A DNA stretch of 64,000 nt from an uncultured Flaviramulus sp. (GTDB taxonomy: Bacteria; Bacteroidota; Bacteroidia; Flavobacteriales; Flavobacteriaceae): the NCBI GenBank assembly GCA_947495125.1, contig CANLXL010000006.1:244554-308553 (forward strand), written 5' to 3'. The notes beneath the pieces were generated by a model. It did not search any database, had not been told where the DNA came from, and worked only from the letters and a program-made list of their open reading frames with translations. A program made the position numbers and the translations under genes. Positions within the stretch are counted from its first letter, which is position 1. Each line of letters begins with the position of its first letter. Below, one piece after another: positions 51,793-61,923 of the stretch.

Positions 51793-54700
51793 ATGTCATC
51801 AAACAAGAAATACTGGAAAAGTGTTGAAGAGCTAAACGAGAACAGCTCTATTGTTGAGACGCTAAAACAAAACGAGTTTGTTAATGAGATTCCTACGGAT
51901 GAATTTTTAGGTGATAAAGATACATTAGAGGAGACTTCAACGACACGTCGCGATTTCTTAAAATATGTTGGTTTTAGTACCGCAGCAGCGTCGCTTGCAG
52001 CATGTGAGGGACCTGTTAAAAAAGCTATTCCTTACGTTGTTCAGCCCACTGAGATTGTTCCCGGTGTTGCCAATTATTACGCAACGACCATCGCCAATGG
52101 TTTTGATTTCGCAAGTGTTTTAGTAAAAACACGGGAAGGCCGTCCTATTAAAATAGAAAACAATACTTTGGCTGCTACCAACGGGGATGCAAACGCCAGA
52201 GTAAATGCTTCGGTTTTAGGACTATATGATAGCCTTAGAGTTCAGGGTCCAAGAAAAGGTGAAGCGTCTATTTCGTGGGATGAATTTGATGCCGAAACAG
52301 CAAAAGCATTAGAAAGTTTAAAAGGCGGAAGTAAAGATATTGTGTTATTAACACAAACCTTTGCGAGTCCTTCTACGAGCAAATTAATTGCAGAGTTTAA
52401 AGAGAAGTATGGTAATGTACGTCATGTGGTTTACGATGCAGTTTCTGAATCGGCCGCAGCTGATGCTTATCAGACAAAATATGGTGAACGCGGATTAGCA
52501 AATTACGATTTTTCTAAAGCCATGACCATCGTTTCTGTTGGTGCCGATTTCTTAGGAGACTGGCAAGGTGGAGGATTTGATTCCGGATATGCTAAAAAAA
52601 GAGTGCCGGATCATGGTAAAATGTCGCGTCACGTTCAGTTCGAATCTAACATGTCTTTAACTGGTGCGAACGCAGATAAACGTGTGCCTTTAACACCAAG
52701 TGAACAAAAAACAGCTTTAGCCAGATTATATAGTTTAGTTACCGGACATTCGGTGTCTACAAAAGATTTACCGGCACCTATAGAGGATGCTCTTGCCAAA
52801 GCAGCATCGCAATTGAAGAAAGCCGGAAGTAACGGTGTCGTTGTTACGGGTATTCAAGATGTTAATGCGCAAACGGTGGCTTTAGAGATTAATGAAGCTT
52901 TAGGAAGTAAAGCATTCGATCCAAAAACACCGATTAAAACAAGACAAGGGAGTGATAAAGCCGTGGCTCAATTAGTAAGCGATATGAAAGCTGGAACGAT
53001 TGGAGCTGTTATTATGAGCGGTGTTAATCCGGTTTATACCTTGCCTAACGCTTCAGATTTTGCAGAAGGTTTAAATAATGTGGATTTATCGGTAGCCTTT
53101 TCTTTAAAAGCAGATGAAACATCATCACTTACAGATTATATTGCAGCTGCACCTCACTATTTAGAATCTTGGGGAGATGTTGAAATTAAAAAAGGACATT
53201 ACGCGTTAATGCAGCCTACTATTCGTCCTTTATTCGATACGAGGCAATTTCAGGAGGCATTATTAAAATGGACCGGGAATGATGTATCTTATCATGACTA
53301 TATTAAGGACGCGTGGGGAACCTCTATTTTAGGCGGAAGTTCTTTCAATAAAGCACTACATGATGGTACTTTTGTGGGGGCTATTGCCATAGATACTGAA
53401 GATACTGCAGAAGTCATTGAAGAAGAAGCTGCTGAAACAGCTTCAGGAAATGCAGCAAACGCTTTAGCAGCATCTGCAGGTTCTGCTTCAGGATTAGAAT
53501 TAACTCTATATACTAAAGTAGGTATGGGTGATGGTCAACAAGCCAATAACCCATGGTTACAAGAATTCCCTGATCCATTGACAAGAGCATCATGGGATAA
53601 TTATTTAACAATTTCTAAAGCTGATGCTGACGCCTTAGGTTTAGAGAACACACATGTAGCTACAGGTGCTTTAAATGGAAGTTATGCCAATGTTACGGCT
53701 AACGGAACGACGATTAAAGTGCCGGTAATGATTCAACCGGGACAAGCTAAAGGTTCTGTTGGATTAGCTTTTGGTTACGGCAAAACTTTAGGCTTAAAGG
53801 AAGAGATGCAAACCGGTGTGAATGCTTATGCCTTGTATCAGGGTTTCAATACGGTACAGAATGTAACGGTTGAGGTAACCTCAGGCGAGCATGAATTTGC
53901 ATCAGTACAGTTGCATAACACCTTAATGGGACGTGGCGATATTGTTAAAGAAACCACTTTAGAAATTTTTAATACTAAGGATAAAAAACATTGGAATGCT
54001 GTTCCTGTAGTTTCTTTAAATCACCAGGAGACTCCGGTAACATCTCCGGATGTTGATCTATGGGACGAATTCGATCGTTCTATCGGGCACCATTTTAATT
54101 TATCAGTCGACTTGAACTCATGTACAGGTTGTGGTGCGTGTGTAATTGCTTGTCATGCTGAAAATAATGTACCTGTTGTAGGTAAAGAAGAAGTACGTCG
54201 TAGCCGTGATATGCACTGGTTACGTATTGATAGATATTATTCATCGGAAGAATCTTTTGAAGGTGATAACGATAAGAAGGACAATATTTCGGGCTTAGGG
54301 AGCTCGCTAAGTGAATTTGGTGAAATGGAAAATGCAGCTGCTAATCCGCAGGTAGCTTTCCAGCCGGTCATGTGTCAGCATTGTAATCATGCCCCTTGTG
54401 AAACCGTTTGTCCGGTGGCAGCAACATCACATGGTCGTCAAGGACAAAACCATATGGCTTATAACCGTTGTGTGGGTACCAGATATTGTGCGAACAACTG
54501 TCCGTATAAAGTACGTCGTTTTAACTGGTTCTTGTATGCCGGTAATGATGAGTTTGATTATCATATGAATGATGATTTAGGACGTATGGTGTTGAATCCG
54601 GATGTTGTGGTACGTTCTCGTGGTGTTATGGAAAAATGTTCAATGTGTATTCAAATGACACAAAAAACTATTCTTGATGCGAAACGTGAAGGTCGTCAAA

Positions 54701-54897
54701 TCAAAGACGGAGAGTTCCAAACAGCATGTTCGGCAGCTTGTAGTAGTGGAGCGATGGTTTTTGGTGACATCAACGATAAGCATAGTAAAGTTGCAAAACT
54801 TAAAGAAGATAATCGTATGTATCACTTGTTAGAAAGTGTTGGTACTAAGCCTAATGTGCAGTATCAAACCAAAGTGAGAAATACAACCGAAGCATAA
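51793..54897 (+). CDS. actB: Alternative complex III iron-sulfur subunit ActB
   Basis: The 1034-residue protein has a Tat signal placed inside a ~55-residue N-terminal region (TTRRDFLKYVGFSTAAASLAAC), then a ~700-residue molybdopterin-oxidoreductase-like domain, and a C-terminal ferredoxin domain. The ferredoxin cysteines are CTGCGACVIAC, CQHCNHAPCETVC, CVGTRYCANNC and CSMC...CSAAC, as in ActB, which holds several Fe-S clusters but no molybdopterin. An Ala/Glu-rich linker (TAEVIEEEAAETASGNAANALAASAGSAS) is inserted near residues 535-565. It is in an operon after actA. Confidence 0.92.
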   Translation: MSSNKKYWKSVEELNENSSIVETLKQNEFVNEIPTDEFLGDKDTLEETSTTRRDFLKYVGFSTAAASLAACEGPVKKAIPYVVQPTEIVPGVANYYATTIANGFDFASVLVKTREGRPIKIENNTLAATNGDANARVNASVLGLYDSLRVQGPRKGEASISWDEFDAETAKALESLKGGSKDIVLLTQTFASPSTSKLIAEFKEKYGNVRHVVYDAVSESAAADAYQTKYGERGLANYDFSKAMTIVSVGADFLGDWQGGGFDSGYAKKRVPDHGKMSRHVQFESNMSLTGANADKRVPLTPSEQKTALARLYSLVTGHSVSTKDLPAPIEDALAKAASQLKKAGSNGVVVTGIQDVNAQTVALEINEALGSKAFDPKTPIKTRQGSDKAVAQLVSDMKAGTIGAVIMSGVNPVYTLPNASDFAEGLNNVDLSVAFSLKADETSSLTDYIAAAPHYLESWGDVEIKKGHYALMQPTIRPLFDTRQFQEALLKWTGNDVSYHDYIKDAWGTSILGGSSFNKALHDGTFVGAIAIDTEDTAEVIEEEAAETASGNAANALAASAGSASGLELTLYTKVGMGDGQQANNPWLQEFPDPLTRASWDNYLTISKADADALGLENTHVATGALNGSYANVTANGTTIKVPVMIQPGQAKGSVGLAFGYGKTLGLKEEMQTGVNAYALYQGFNTVQNVTVEVTSGEHEFASVQLHNTLMGRGDIVKETTLEIFNTKDKKHWNAVPVVSLNHQETPVTSPDVDLWDEFDRSIGHHFNLSVDLNSCTGCGACVIACHAENNVPVVGKEEVRRSRDMHWLRIDRYYSSEESFEGDNDKKDNISGLGSSLSEFGEMENAAANPQVAFQPVMCQHCNHAPCETVCPVAATSHGRQGQNHMAYNRCVGTRYCANNCPYKVRRFNWFLYAGNDEFDYHMNDDLGRMVLNPDVVVRSRGVMEKCSMCIQMTQKTILDAKREGRQIKDGEFQTACSAACSSGAMVFGDINDKHSKVAKLKEDNRMYHLLESVGTKPNVQYQTKVRNTTEA

Positions 54898-54910
54898 ATT
54901 AAGTAAGAAA

Positions 54911-55035
54911 GTTAAAAGGTTTAAAAGTTAAAAGGTTTAAAAGTTGAATAGTTTAAAAGTTTAAAGTTAATATTACTCCTAAACAATTAAACTCCTAAAA
55001 AAATAACCTCTAAACGAATAACCTCTAAACGAATA
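54911..55035 (+). repeat. Tandem duplications in the actB-actC gap
   Basis: A 16-nt unit GTTAAAAGGTTTAAAA occurs at 54911-54926 and 54927-54942, followed by looser copies to 54966. A 15-nt unit ACCTCTAAACGAATA occurs at 55006-55020 and 55021-55035. No gene is present. Confidence 0.7.
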
Positions 55036-55054
55036 AACAAATAAACAATAAAAA

Positions 55055-56506
55055 ATGGCGTCTCATTACGAAGCACCTATTAGAAGACCTTTAGTTACAG
55101 GAGAAAAATCATACCACGATGTGACTGTGGATGTTGCAAAACCTGTGGAAGGAAAAGCAAACAAACAATGGTGGATTGTTTTTGGAATTTCACTGGCAGC
55201 TTTTCTTTGGGGAATTGGATGTATTATTTATACCATATCAACAGGTATTGGAACTTGGGGTTTGAATAAAACCGTAGGTTGGGCCTGGGATATTACTAAC
55301 TTCGTTTGGTGGGTTGGTATTGGTCACGCAGGAACACTGATTTCTGCAGTACTTCTACTGTTCCGTCAAAAATGGAGAATGGCCATTAACCGTTCGGCCG
55401 AAGCCATGACGATCTTCTCGGTAGTTCAGGCAGGTTTATTTCCAATCATTCATATGGGCCGTCCATGGTTAGGGTATTGGGTATTACCAATTCCAAATCA
55501 ATTTGGATCTTTATGGGTAAACTTTAATTCTCCATTACTTTGGGATGTATTTGCGATCTCAACCTATTTATCAGTGTCATTAGTATTCTGGTGGACAGGG
55601 TTGTTGCCGGATTTCGCCATGTTAAGAGATAGAGCCATTAAACCCTTCCAAAAGAAAATATATGCGTTATTAAGTTTTGGATGGTCTGGTAGAGCTAAGG
55701 ATTGGCAACGTTTTGAAGAAGTATCTTTGGTTCTTGCCGGTTTGGCAACGCCATTAGTACTTTCTGTACATACTATTGTATCGTTTGACTTTGCAACATC
55801 GGTAATTCCCGGTTGGCACACCACCATATTCCCGCCTTACTTTGTTGCGGGAGCAGTATTCTCTGGGTTTGCGATGGTAAACACATTGCTTATCATTATG
55901 AGAAAAGTGTGTAACCTTGAAGATTATATCACCGTACAACACATCGAATTAATGAACATCGTCATCATGATTACGGGGTCTATAGTTGGTGTAGCATATA
56001 TCACAGAGTTATTTATTGCTTGGTATTCAGGTGTAGAATACGAACAATATGCGTTCTTAAACAGAGCAACCGGACCTTACTGGTGGGCCTATTGGGCAAT
56101 GATGACCTGTAATGTGTTCTCTCCGCAATTTATGTGGTTTAAGAAATTAAGAACAAGTATTATGTTCTCCTTCTTTATCTCTATTGTGGTAAACATTGGT
56201 ATGTGGTTCGAACGTTTTGTAATTATTGTAACCTCATTGCATAGAGATTACTTACCATCATCCTGGACTATGTTCTCACCTACATTTGTAGACATAGGTA
56301 TTTTCATTGGAACGATTGGATTCTTCTTTGTATTATTCTTGTTGTACTCTAGAACATTTCCTGTAATTGCTCAGGCTGAGGTTAAAACAATTCTGAAATC
56401 ATCAGGAGAACGCTATAAAAAGATTAGAGAAAGAGGTGACAGTTTGGTAGGAACCGGAACTGATGCAAGAACGTCTGGAAGTAATAATAAAGAAACAAAA
56501 AACTAA
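55055..56506 (+). CDS. actC: Alternative complex III membrane subunit ActC (NrfD family)
   Basis: The 483-residue NrfD-like protein has about ten hydrophobic helices (WWIVFGISLAAFLWGIGCIIY, FVWWVGIGHAGTLISAVLLLF, HTIVSFDFATSVIPGWHTTIFPPYFVAGAVFSGFAMVN). The conserved histidine, arginine and aspartate residues near the quinol site of the family are seen in HAGT, HMGRPW and HTIVSFDF. A charged C-terminal tail is on the cytoplasmic side. ActC is one of two large quinol-binding membrane subunits. It is followed 9 bp later by actD. Confidence 0.92.
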   Translation: MASHYEAPIRRPLVTGEKSYHDVTVDVAKPVEGKANKQWWIVFGISLAAFLWGIGCIIYTISTGIGTWGLNKTVGWAWDITNFVWWVGIGHAGTLISAVLLLFRQKWRMAINRSAEAMTIFSVVQAGLFPIIHMGRPWLGYWVLPIPNQFGSLWVNFNSPLLWDVFAISTYLSVSLVFWWTGLLPDFAMLRDRAIKPFQKKIYALLSFGWSGRAKDWQRFEEVSLVLAGLATPLVLSVHTIVSFDFATSVIPGWHTTIFPPYFVAGAVFSGFAMVNTLLIIMRKVCNLEDYITVQHIELMNIVIMITGSIVGVAYITELFIAWYSGVEYEQYAFLNRATGPYWWAYWAMMTCNVFSPQFMWFKKLRTSIMFSFFISIVVNIGMWFERFVIIVTSLHRDYLPSSWTMFSPTFVDIGIFIGTIGFFFVLFLLYSRTFPVIAQAEVKTILKSSGERYKKIRERGDSLVGTGTDARTSGSNNKETKN

Positions 56507-56515
56507 AAGTAGCAT

Positions 56516-57052
56516 ATGGAAGCTTCAAAAGTAATTCACGCTATTTATACGGATGATGATGTATTAATGTCGGCTGTTAAAAAGGTTAAGGCAGAAAAAC
56601 ATCATATAGAAGAAATTTATACACCATTTCCGGTTCACGGGCTAGACAAAGCGATGGGGCTTGAACCAACACGTATCGCCATTACTGCATTTATGTATGG
56701 GTTAGTGGGTTTAACCGTGGCTATAGTCATGATGAATTTTATAATGATAGAGGATTGGCCTCAAAATATAGGAGGTAAACCAAGTTTTAGTTATTTAGAA
56801 AATATGCCTGCATTTGTGCCAATCATGTTTGAATTAACAGTGTTTTTTGCAGCGCATTTAATGGTTATTACTTTCTATTTACGTAGTAGAATGTGGCCGT
56901 TTAAGAAAGCAGAAAACCCAGACCCAAGAACGACCGATGATCATTTTTTAATGGAAATCGCAGTGCATGGGAATGAAGATGCATTAGAATCTTTACTTAA
57001 AGACACCGGAGCAGTTGAGGTTAATATTATTGATAAAGAAGATGGACATTAA
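56516..57052 (+). CDS. actD: Alternative complex III subunit ActD (DUF3341)
   Basis: The 178-residue protein has an N-terminal soluble domain (VIHAIYTDDDVLMSAVKKVKAEKHHIEEIYTPFPVHGLDKAMGL) and two transmembrane helices (ITAFMYGLVGLTVAIVMMNFIMI, FVPIMFELTVFFAAHLMVITFYL), the DUF3341 layout. It is a structural membrane subunit of ACIII. Its stop codon is 1 bp before the actE start. Confidence 0.9.
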   Translation: MEASKVIHAIYTDDDVLMSAVKKVKAEKHHIEEIYTPFPVHGLDKAMGLEPTRIAITAFMYGLVGLTVAIVMMNFIMIEDWPQNIGGKPSFSYLENMPAFVPIMFELTVFFAAHLMVITFYLRSRMWPFKKAENPDPRTTDDHFLMEIAVHGNEDALESLLKDTGAVEVNIIDKEDGH

Positions 57053-57053
57053 T

Positions 57054-57605
57054 ATGAAGAGCTTAATTAAAATATTAGTATTAGCAGTAGTATTTGTAGC
57101 CGTATCTTGTAATAAGAGTACAGCACCGAACTACCAATTCATGCCTAATATGTATGAATCTGAAGGCTATGAAACCTATGGAGAAGCAGCATTTCCAAAT
57201 GGGATTGAAGCACAATTACCGGCTGAAGGTTCTGTGGCCAGAGGTTATATTCCTTTTGATTTTGAAAACACTACAGAAGGTTACGAATTAGCAAAAACAT
57301 CTTTAGTAAGTCCGCTGGATTCAACACAGGTGGATTTAGAACGAGGTAAAGAACTTTACGATATTTATTGTGGAATTTGCCATGGTAATAAAGGAAAAGG
57401 TCAGGGTGATTTGGTAAAACGCGAAAAGATATTGGGAATTCCAAGTTATGATGATGCCGGTAGAGCCATTACTGAAGGAAGTATTTACCACACCATTTAT
57501 TATGGTAAAAACGCCATGGGTTCTTATGCCAATCAATTGGCCGAAGAGGAGCGTTGGCAAGTGGTAGCATACGTGTTGAAGTTGAAAGCAGATTTAGAAA
57601 AGTAA
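57054..57605 (+). CDS. actE: Alternative complex III monohaem cytochrome c lipoprotein ActE
   Basis: ATG 57054 gives a 183-residue lipoprotein (MKSLIKILVLAVVFVAVSC, Cys at 19); the frame extends into actD but those residues break the signal. It has one haem site, CGICH near residue 108, with the downstream axial Met probably in KNAMGSYA. It is tethered to the membrane and shuttles electrons between ActA and the oxidase. Confidence 0.9.
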   Translation: MKSLIKILVLAVVFVAVSCNKSTAPNYQFMPNMYESEGYETYGEAAFPNGIEAQLPAEGSVARGYIPFDFENTTEGYELAKTSLVSPLDSTQVDLERGKELYDIYCGICHGNKGKGQGDLVKREKILGIPSYDDAGRAITEGSIYHTIYYGKNAMGSYANQLAEEERWQVVAYVLKLKADLEK

Positions 57606-57625
57606 GACGATAAGATTATATAGAT

Positions 57626-58978
57626 ATGTATACATTTTCAAATAGGTTAAAAATATTTTCTGTAGCACTAATCGTATTAGGTTTAGCGGGATGGTTATAC
57701 AGTTATTCTGCGTCTCATGTTACTGTAGAAGAAGTGAAAACGATGTTAGCTGAAGAGGCTTCTCATCATGGAGGAAGTCACACTGAAGAAGCAACACATG
57801 CTGTTGCAGATACACATGACAAACATGGAGAGACGACACATGCGGAAGAAGGTGCTCATCACGGTGACGCACACGCAGAACATGTTATGCATCAAATTCA
57901 TAACAGACCTTATGCTGCATTATATGTAGCCGCATTCTTTTTTATGATGATTGCTTTGGGTGTTTTGGCATTTTATGCCATTCAAATTGCATCACAGGCA
58001 GGCTGGTCTCCGGTATTATTTAGGGTCATGGAAGGCATCACGGCTTATTTATTACCGGGAGCTTTAATCGTATTAGTAATAGCCATTTTTGCAGGGGATC
58101 ATTTGTTTGTTTGGATGAATGCAGATATGGTAAATCCTGATAGTGATAAATATGATGCATTAGTTGCCGGAAAGTCAGGCTGGTTAAATAAAACAGGATT
58201 TATTATCCGTGCACTTATATTTATTGGTGGATGGAGTTTATACCGTCACTTTGCGCGTAAATTTTCAATAGCACAAGATACCGCCGAGGACAATAGAAAC
58301 TTTAAAAAATCGTTCCGGATTGCTGCAGGGTTCTTAGTATTCTTTATTTATACTGAGTCGATGATGTCTTGGGACTGGATTATGAGTGTTGATCCACACT
58401 GGTTCTCAACATTGTTTGGGTGGTATGTATTCGCTAGTATGTTTGTTAGTGGTATTACCGTCATTGCATTGATTACCTTATACCTTAAATCTAAAGGACA
58501 GCTAGAATTTGTAAACGAAAATCATCTGCACGATGTGGCTAAGTTTATGTTTGCATTCAGTATTTTCTGGACCTACCTATGGTTCTCACAATTCATGCTA
58601 ATCTGGTATTCAAATATACCTGAAGAGGTGACCTACTTTGTAACGCGATTTGCAGATTATAAATTACCGTTCTTAGGTATGGTAGTTATGAACTTTGTAT
58701 TCCCAATATTGATGTTAATGAACGCGGATTACAAACGTGTACCATGGTTCGTTGTTATGGCAGGATTGGTCATATTAGCCGGACACTATATCGATATTTT
58801 CAATATGATTATGCCAGCCACAGTTGGAGACCGATGGTTTATAGGTATTCCAGAAATAAGTTCAATATTGCTTTTTGCAGGGTTATTCATATTTGTAGTG
58901 TTTACAGCGTTGACAAAGGCGCCATTACTGGTAAAAAGATACCCGTTTAGAAAAGAAAGCGAAGAATTTCATTATTAA
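57626..58978 (+). CDS. actF: Alternative complex III membrane subunit ActF
   Basis: The 450-residue protein resembles ActC in overall helix pattern (ALIVLVIAIFAGDHLFVWMNAD, FFIYTESMMSWDWIMSVDPHWFSTLFGWYVFASMFVSGI, FLGMVVMNFVFPILMLMNADY) and is the second quinol-binding-type membrane subunit. After the first helix there is a soluble segment of about 50 residues very rich in His, Glu and Asp (ASHHGGSHTEEATHAV ... AEEGAHHGDAHAEHVMHQIH), which may bind metal. It ends 30 bp before coxB. Confidence 0.9.
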   Translation: MYTFSNRLKIFSVALIVLGLAGWLYSYSASHVTVEEVKTMLAEEASHHGGSHTEEATHAVADTHDKHGETTHAEEGAHHGDAHAEHVMHQIHNRPYAALYVAAFFFMMIALGVLAFYAIQIASQAGWSPVLFRVMEGITAYLLPGALIVLVIAIFAGDHLFVWMNADMVNPDSDKYDALVAGKSGWLNKTGFIIRALIFIGGWSLYRHFARKFSIAQDTAEDNRNFKKSFRIAAGFLVFFIYTESMMSWDWIMSVDPHWFSTLFGWYVFASMFVSGITVIALITLYLKSKGQLEFVNENHLHDVAKFMFAFSIFWTYLWFSQFMLIWYSNIPEEVTYFVTRFADYKLPFLGMVVMNFVFPILMLMNADYKRVPWFVVMAGLVILAGHYIDIFNMIMPATVGDRWFIGIPEISSILLFAGLFIFVVFTALTKAPLLVKRYPFRKESEEFHY

Positions 58979-59008
58979 TTAAGATATAAATAAAGACGAA
59001 CGATACCA

Positions 59009-60082
59009 ATGACTGCGTTATTAACAATTATAGTTTTAGTATTTATTTTAGTTACCATTTGGCAAATGGTAAAGATTTTCGATTTGGCCCAGGCTAAAAA
59101 TCAAAACGAAACTCCGGGAGTTGCCACAGACAAAGACAACACGTTGAATGGTTATTTAATGATGGGCTTTTTGGCTTTCATTTACATCATTACTATTGTG
59201 TGTTTTGTAAAATGGGGTGATTTACCATTAATGTCGAATTCTGCTTCAGAACATGGACCGACGATCGATAATTTGATGATTATCTCTATGGTGATCATAT
59301 TTATCGTTCAAACCATTACGCAGTTCTTATTGCACTACTTTGCTTATAAATATAAAGGTGAAAAAGGTAAGAAAGCTTTATTCTTTGCCGACAATAATAA
59401 ATTGGAAGCCATTTGGACCATCATTCCGGTAATTGTTCTGGCAGGTTTAATTATTTACGGATTAAACACCTGGATTAATATTATGGGTGTTGATGAAAGT
59501 GAAGACCCGTTAGTTGTGGAGTTATATGCGCAGCAATTTAACTGGAAAGCACGATATGGTGGAAATGATAATACCTTAGGAAAGGCCAATGTTCGTCTAA
59601 TTGATATTGATAGAGCTAATATCTTAGGTATCGACGAATCTGATCCTAATGCGCAGGACGATATTATTACTACAGAGTTGCATTTACCTGTAGGTAAACC
59701 GGTATTGTTCAAAATGCGTTCTCAAGATGTCTTACACTCGGCTTATATGCCTCACTTTAGAGCACAGATGAATTGTGTTCCCGGTATGATAACACAGTTT
59801 GGTTTTACACCTACCGTGACCACCGCCGATATGAGGCAAACCCCTCAAATGATAGAGAAAGTTGCGAATATTAATAAGATTAGAGTTGAGAATAGCAAGC
59901 CGCTAGTGGCTAAAGGCGAGGAAGCTTTAGAGCGTTATGAGTTCGATTATATATTACTGTGTAATAAGATTTGCGGAAAGTCGCACTACAATATGCAGAT
60001 GAAAATTATTGTTGAAACTCAAGAAGAATATGATGCCTGGATCAAAGAGCAAAAAGAATTCAAAAACTCTCTAATTAACTAA
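59009..60082 (+). CDS. coxB: Cytochrome c oxidase subunit II
   Basis: The 357-residue protein has an N-terminal helix (LLTIIVLVFILVTIWQMV), two further helices, and a CuA domain. The CuA ligands are found in HSAYMPHF (His) and LLCNKICGKSHYNM (two Cys, His and Met). The length exceeds a minimal subunit II by an N-terminal third helix and an insert (LIDIDRANILGIDESDPNAQDD) before the LPVGKPVLFKMRSQDVLHS strand, as in other Bacteroidota. It accepts electrons from the ACIII cytochromes. Confidence 0.93.
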   Translation: MTALLTIIVLVFILVTIWQMVKIFDLAQAKNQNETPGVATDKDNTLNGYLMMGFLAFIYIITIVCFVKWGDLPLMSNSASEHGPTIDNLMIISMVIIFIVQTITQFLLHYFAYKYKGEKGKKALFFADNNKLEAIWTIIPVIVLAGLIIYGLNTWINIMGVDESEDPLVVELYAQQFNWKARYGGNDNTLGKANVRLIDIDRANILGIDESDPNAQDDIITTELHLPVGKPVLFKMRSQDVLHSAYMPHFRAQMNCVPGMITQFGFTPTVTTADMRQTPQMIEKVANINKIRVENSKPLVAKGEEALERYEFDYILLCNKICGKSHYNMQMKIIVETQEEYDAWIKEQKEFKNSLIN

Positions 60083-60110
60083 TTTAAAAGATAAAAAACG
60101 ATATAAGATT

Positions 60111-61904
60111 ATGTCAGCACACGCAGATAACCACGATCACGACGACGACCACGGACATCATCATAAAGAAACGTTTGTTACTAAATATATATTTAGTCAA
60201 GACCATAAAATGATTGCCAAACAGTATCTAATTACAGGTACAATAATGGGGGTTATTGGGGTATTAATGTCTATGATGTTCCGTATGCAAATTGCATGGC
60301 CGGAAGAGCCTAATGTACTATTTGAGGCTCTTTTAGGTAAATGGGCACCAGATGGTGTTATGGACGCCGATATTTATTTAGCGTTGGTAACAATACATGG
60401 AACTATAATGGTATTTTTTGTATTAACAGCAGGCTTAAGTGGTACATTTAGTAACCTGTTAATTCCGTTACAAATTGGTGCTCGTGATATGGCTTCTGGT
60501 TTCTTAAATATGGTATCGTATTGGTTATTCTTTTTATCCAGTGTGATCATGGTGATATCATTATTTGTTGAAGCCGGACCGGCATCTGCAGGTTGGACCA
60601 TCTATCCACCGTTGAGTGCACTGCCAATGGCACAAGGAGGTTCAGGTATGGGGATGACCCTATGGTTGGTGTCTATGGCCATATTTATTGCATCATCGTT
60701 ACTGGGATCATTAAACTATATTGTTACCGTAATCAACTTACGTACAAAAGGAATGTCTATGACCAGACTTCCGTTAACCATTTGGGCATTCTTCGTTACT
60801 GCAATCATAGGTGTAGTGTCATTCCCGGTATTACTATCGGCAGCACTATTGTTAATTATGGATAGAAGTTTTGGAACATCATTCTTCTTATCAGATATAT
60901 TTATTCAGGGAGAAGTATTGCATTACCAAGGGGGATCTCCAGTACTGTTTGAACACTTATTTTGGTTCTTAGGCCACCCAGAGGTATATATTGTTATATT
61001 GCCGGCCATGGGACTGGTTTCTGAGATTATGGCATCAAGTTCACGTAAACCTATATTTGGATATCGTGCGATGATTGCCTCTATTTTGGCCATTGCCTTT
61101 TTATCAACGATTGTTTGGGGTCACCACATGTTTATCTCAGGAATGAATCCATTCTTAGGTTCAGTATTTACGTTTACAACCTTATTGATTGCAATCCCGT
61201 CGGCAGTAAAAGCCTTCAACTGGATTACAACACTCTGGAAGGGTAATTTACAATTGAATCCCGCCATGCTATTCTCTATTGGTTTTGTATCGACATTCAT
61301 TACAGGAGGTTTAACCGGAATTATTTTAGGTGACAGTGCCTTAGATATTAACGTTCATGATACTTATTTCGTAGTAGCTCACTTCCACTTAGTAATGGGT
61401 ATTTCGGCGCTTTACGGAATGTTCGCAGGGATTTACCATTGGTATCCAAAAATGTTTGGACGTATGTTAAACAAAAATTTAGGTTATATCCATTTCTGGA
61501 TAACGGCAGTTTGTGCTTATGGTGTATTTTTCCCAATGCATTTTATAGGTATGGCAGGTTTACCACGTCGTTATTATACAAATAGTAACTTCCCTTTATT
61601 TGATGATTTGGCAAATGTAAATGTCATCATTACTATTTTTGCTTTAATTGGAGGGGTTGTTCAAATCGTATACTTGTATAACTTCTTTGCTAGTATTTTT
61701 TATGGAAAGAAAACAGTTCAGAACCCATGGAGATCTACAACATTAGAATGGACAGCTCCTATTAAACATTTTCATGGTAACTGGGAAGGAGAAATTCCTC
61801 ATGTGCATCGTTGGGCTTATGACTATAGTAAGCCAGGACATGATGATGATTTTGTCCCTCAGAACATCCCCTTAAAAGACGGAGAAGAAGAGTTGCAACA
61901 TTAG
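60111..61904 (+). CDS. coxA: Cytochrome c oxidase subunit I
   Basis: The 597-residue haem-copper oxidase subunit has a His/Asp-rich N-terminus (HADNHDHDDDHGHHHKETF) and 12 expected helices. The ligands are HGTIMVFF (low-spin haem a), WFLGHPEVYIVILPAMG (CuB His and the cross-linked Tyr), WGHHMFISGM (two CuB His), and VHDTYFVVAHFHLVMG (haem a3 and haem a His). The HPEVY tyrosine marks an A-family, proton-pumping type. It is the last gene of the operon before a strong terminator. Confidence 0.96.
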   Translation: MSAHADNHDHDDDHGHHHKETFVTKYIFSQDHKMIAKQYLITGTIMGVIGVLMSMMFRMQIAWPEEPNVLFEALLGKWAPDGVMDADIYLALVTIHGTIMVFFVLTAGLSGTFSNLLIPLQIGARDMASGFLNMVSYWLFFLSSVIMVISLFVEAGPASAGWTIYPPLSALPMAQGGSGMGMTLWLVSMAIFIASSLLGSLNYIVTVINLRTKGMSMTRLPLTIWAFFVTAIIGVVSFPVLLSAALLLIMDRSFGTSFFLSDIFIQGEVLHYQGGSPVLFEHLFWFLGHPEVYIVILPAMGLVSEIMASSSRKPIFGYRAMIASILAIAFLSTIVWGHHMFISGMNPFLGSVFTFTTLLIAIPSAVKAFNWITTLWKGNLQLNPAMLFSIGFVSTFITGGLTGIILGDSALDINVHDTYFVVAHFHLVMGISALYGMFAGIYHWYPKMFGRMLNKNLGYIHFWITAVCAYGVFFPMHFIGMAGLPRRYYTNSNFPLFDDLANVNVIITIFALIGGVVQIVYLYNFFASIFYGKKTVQNPWRSTTLEWTAPIKHFHGNWEGEIPHVHRWAYDYSKPGHDDDFVPQNIPLKDGEEELQH

Positions 61905-61923
61905 CATTTCCTTTAAAAATTTA

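Noticed and set aside
54911..55035. CRISPR array
   Set aside because: The 15-16-nt units are directly abutting tandem copies without unique spacers, and no cas genes are present.
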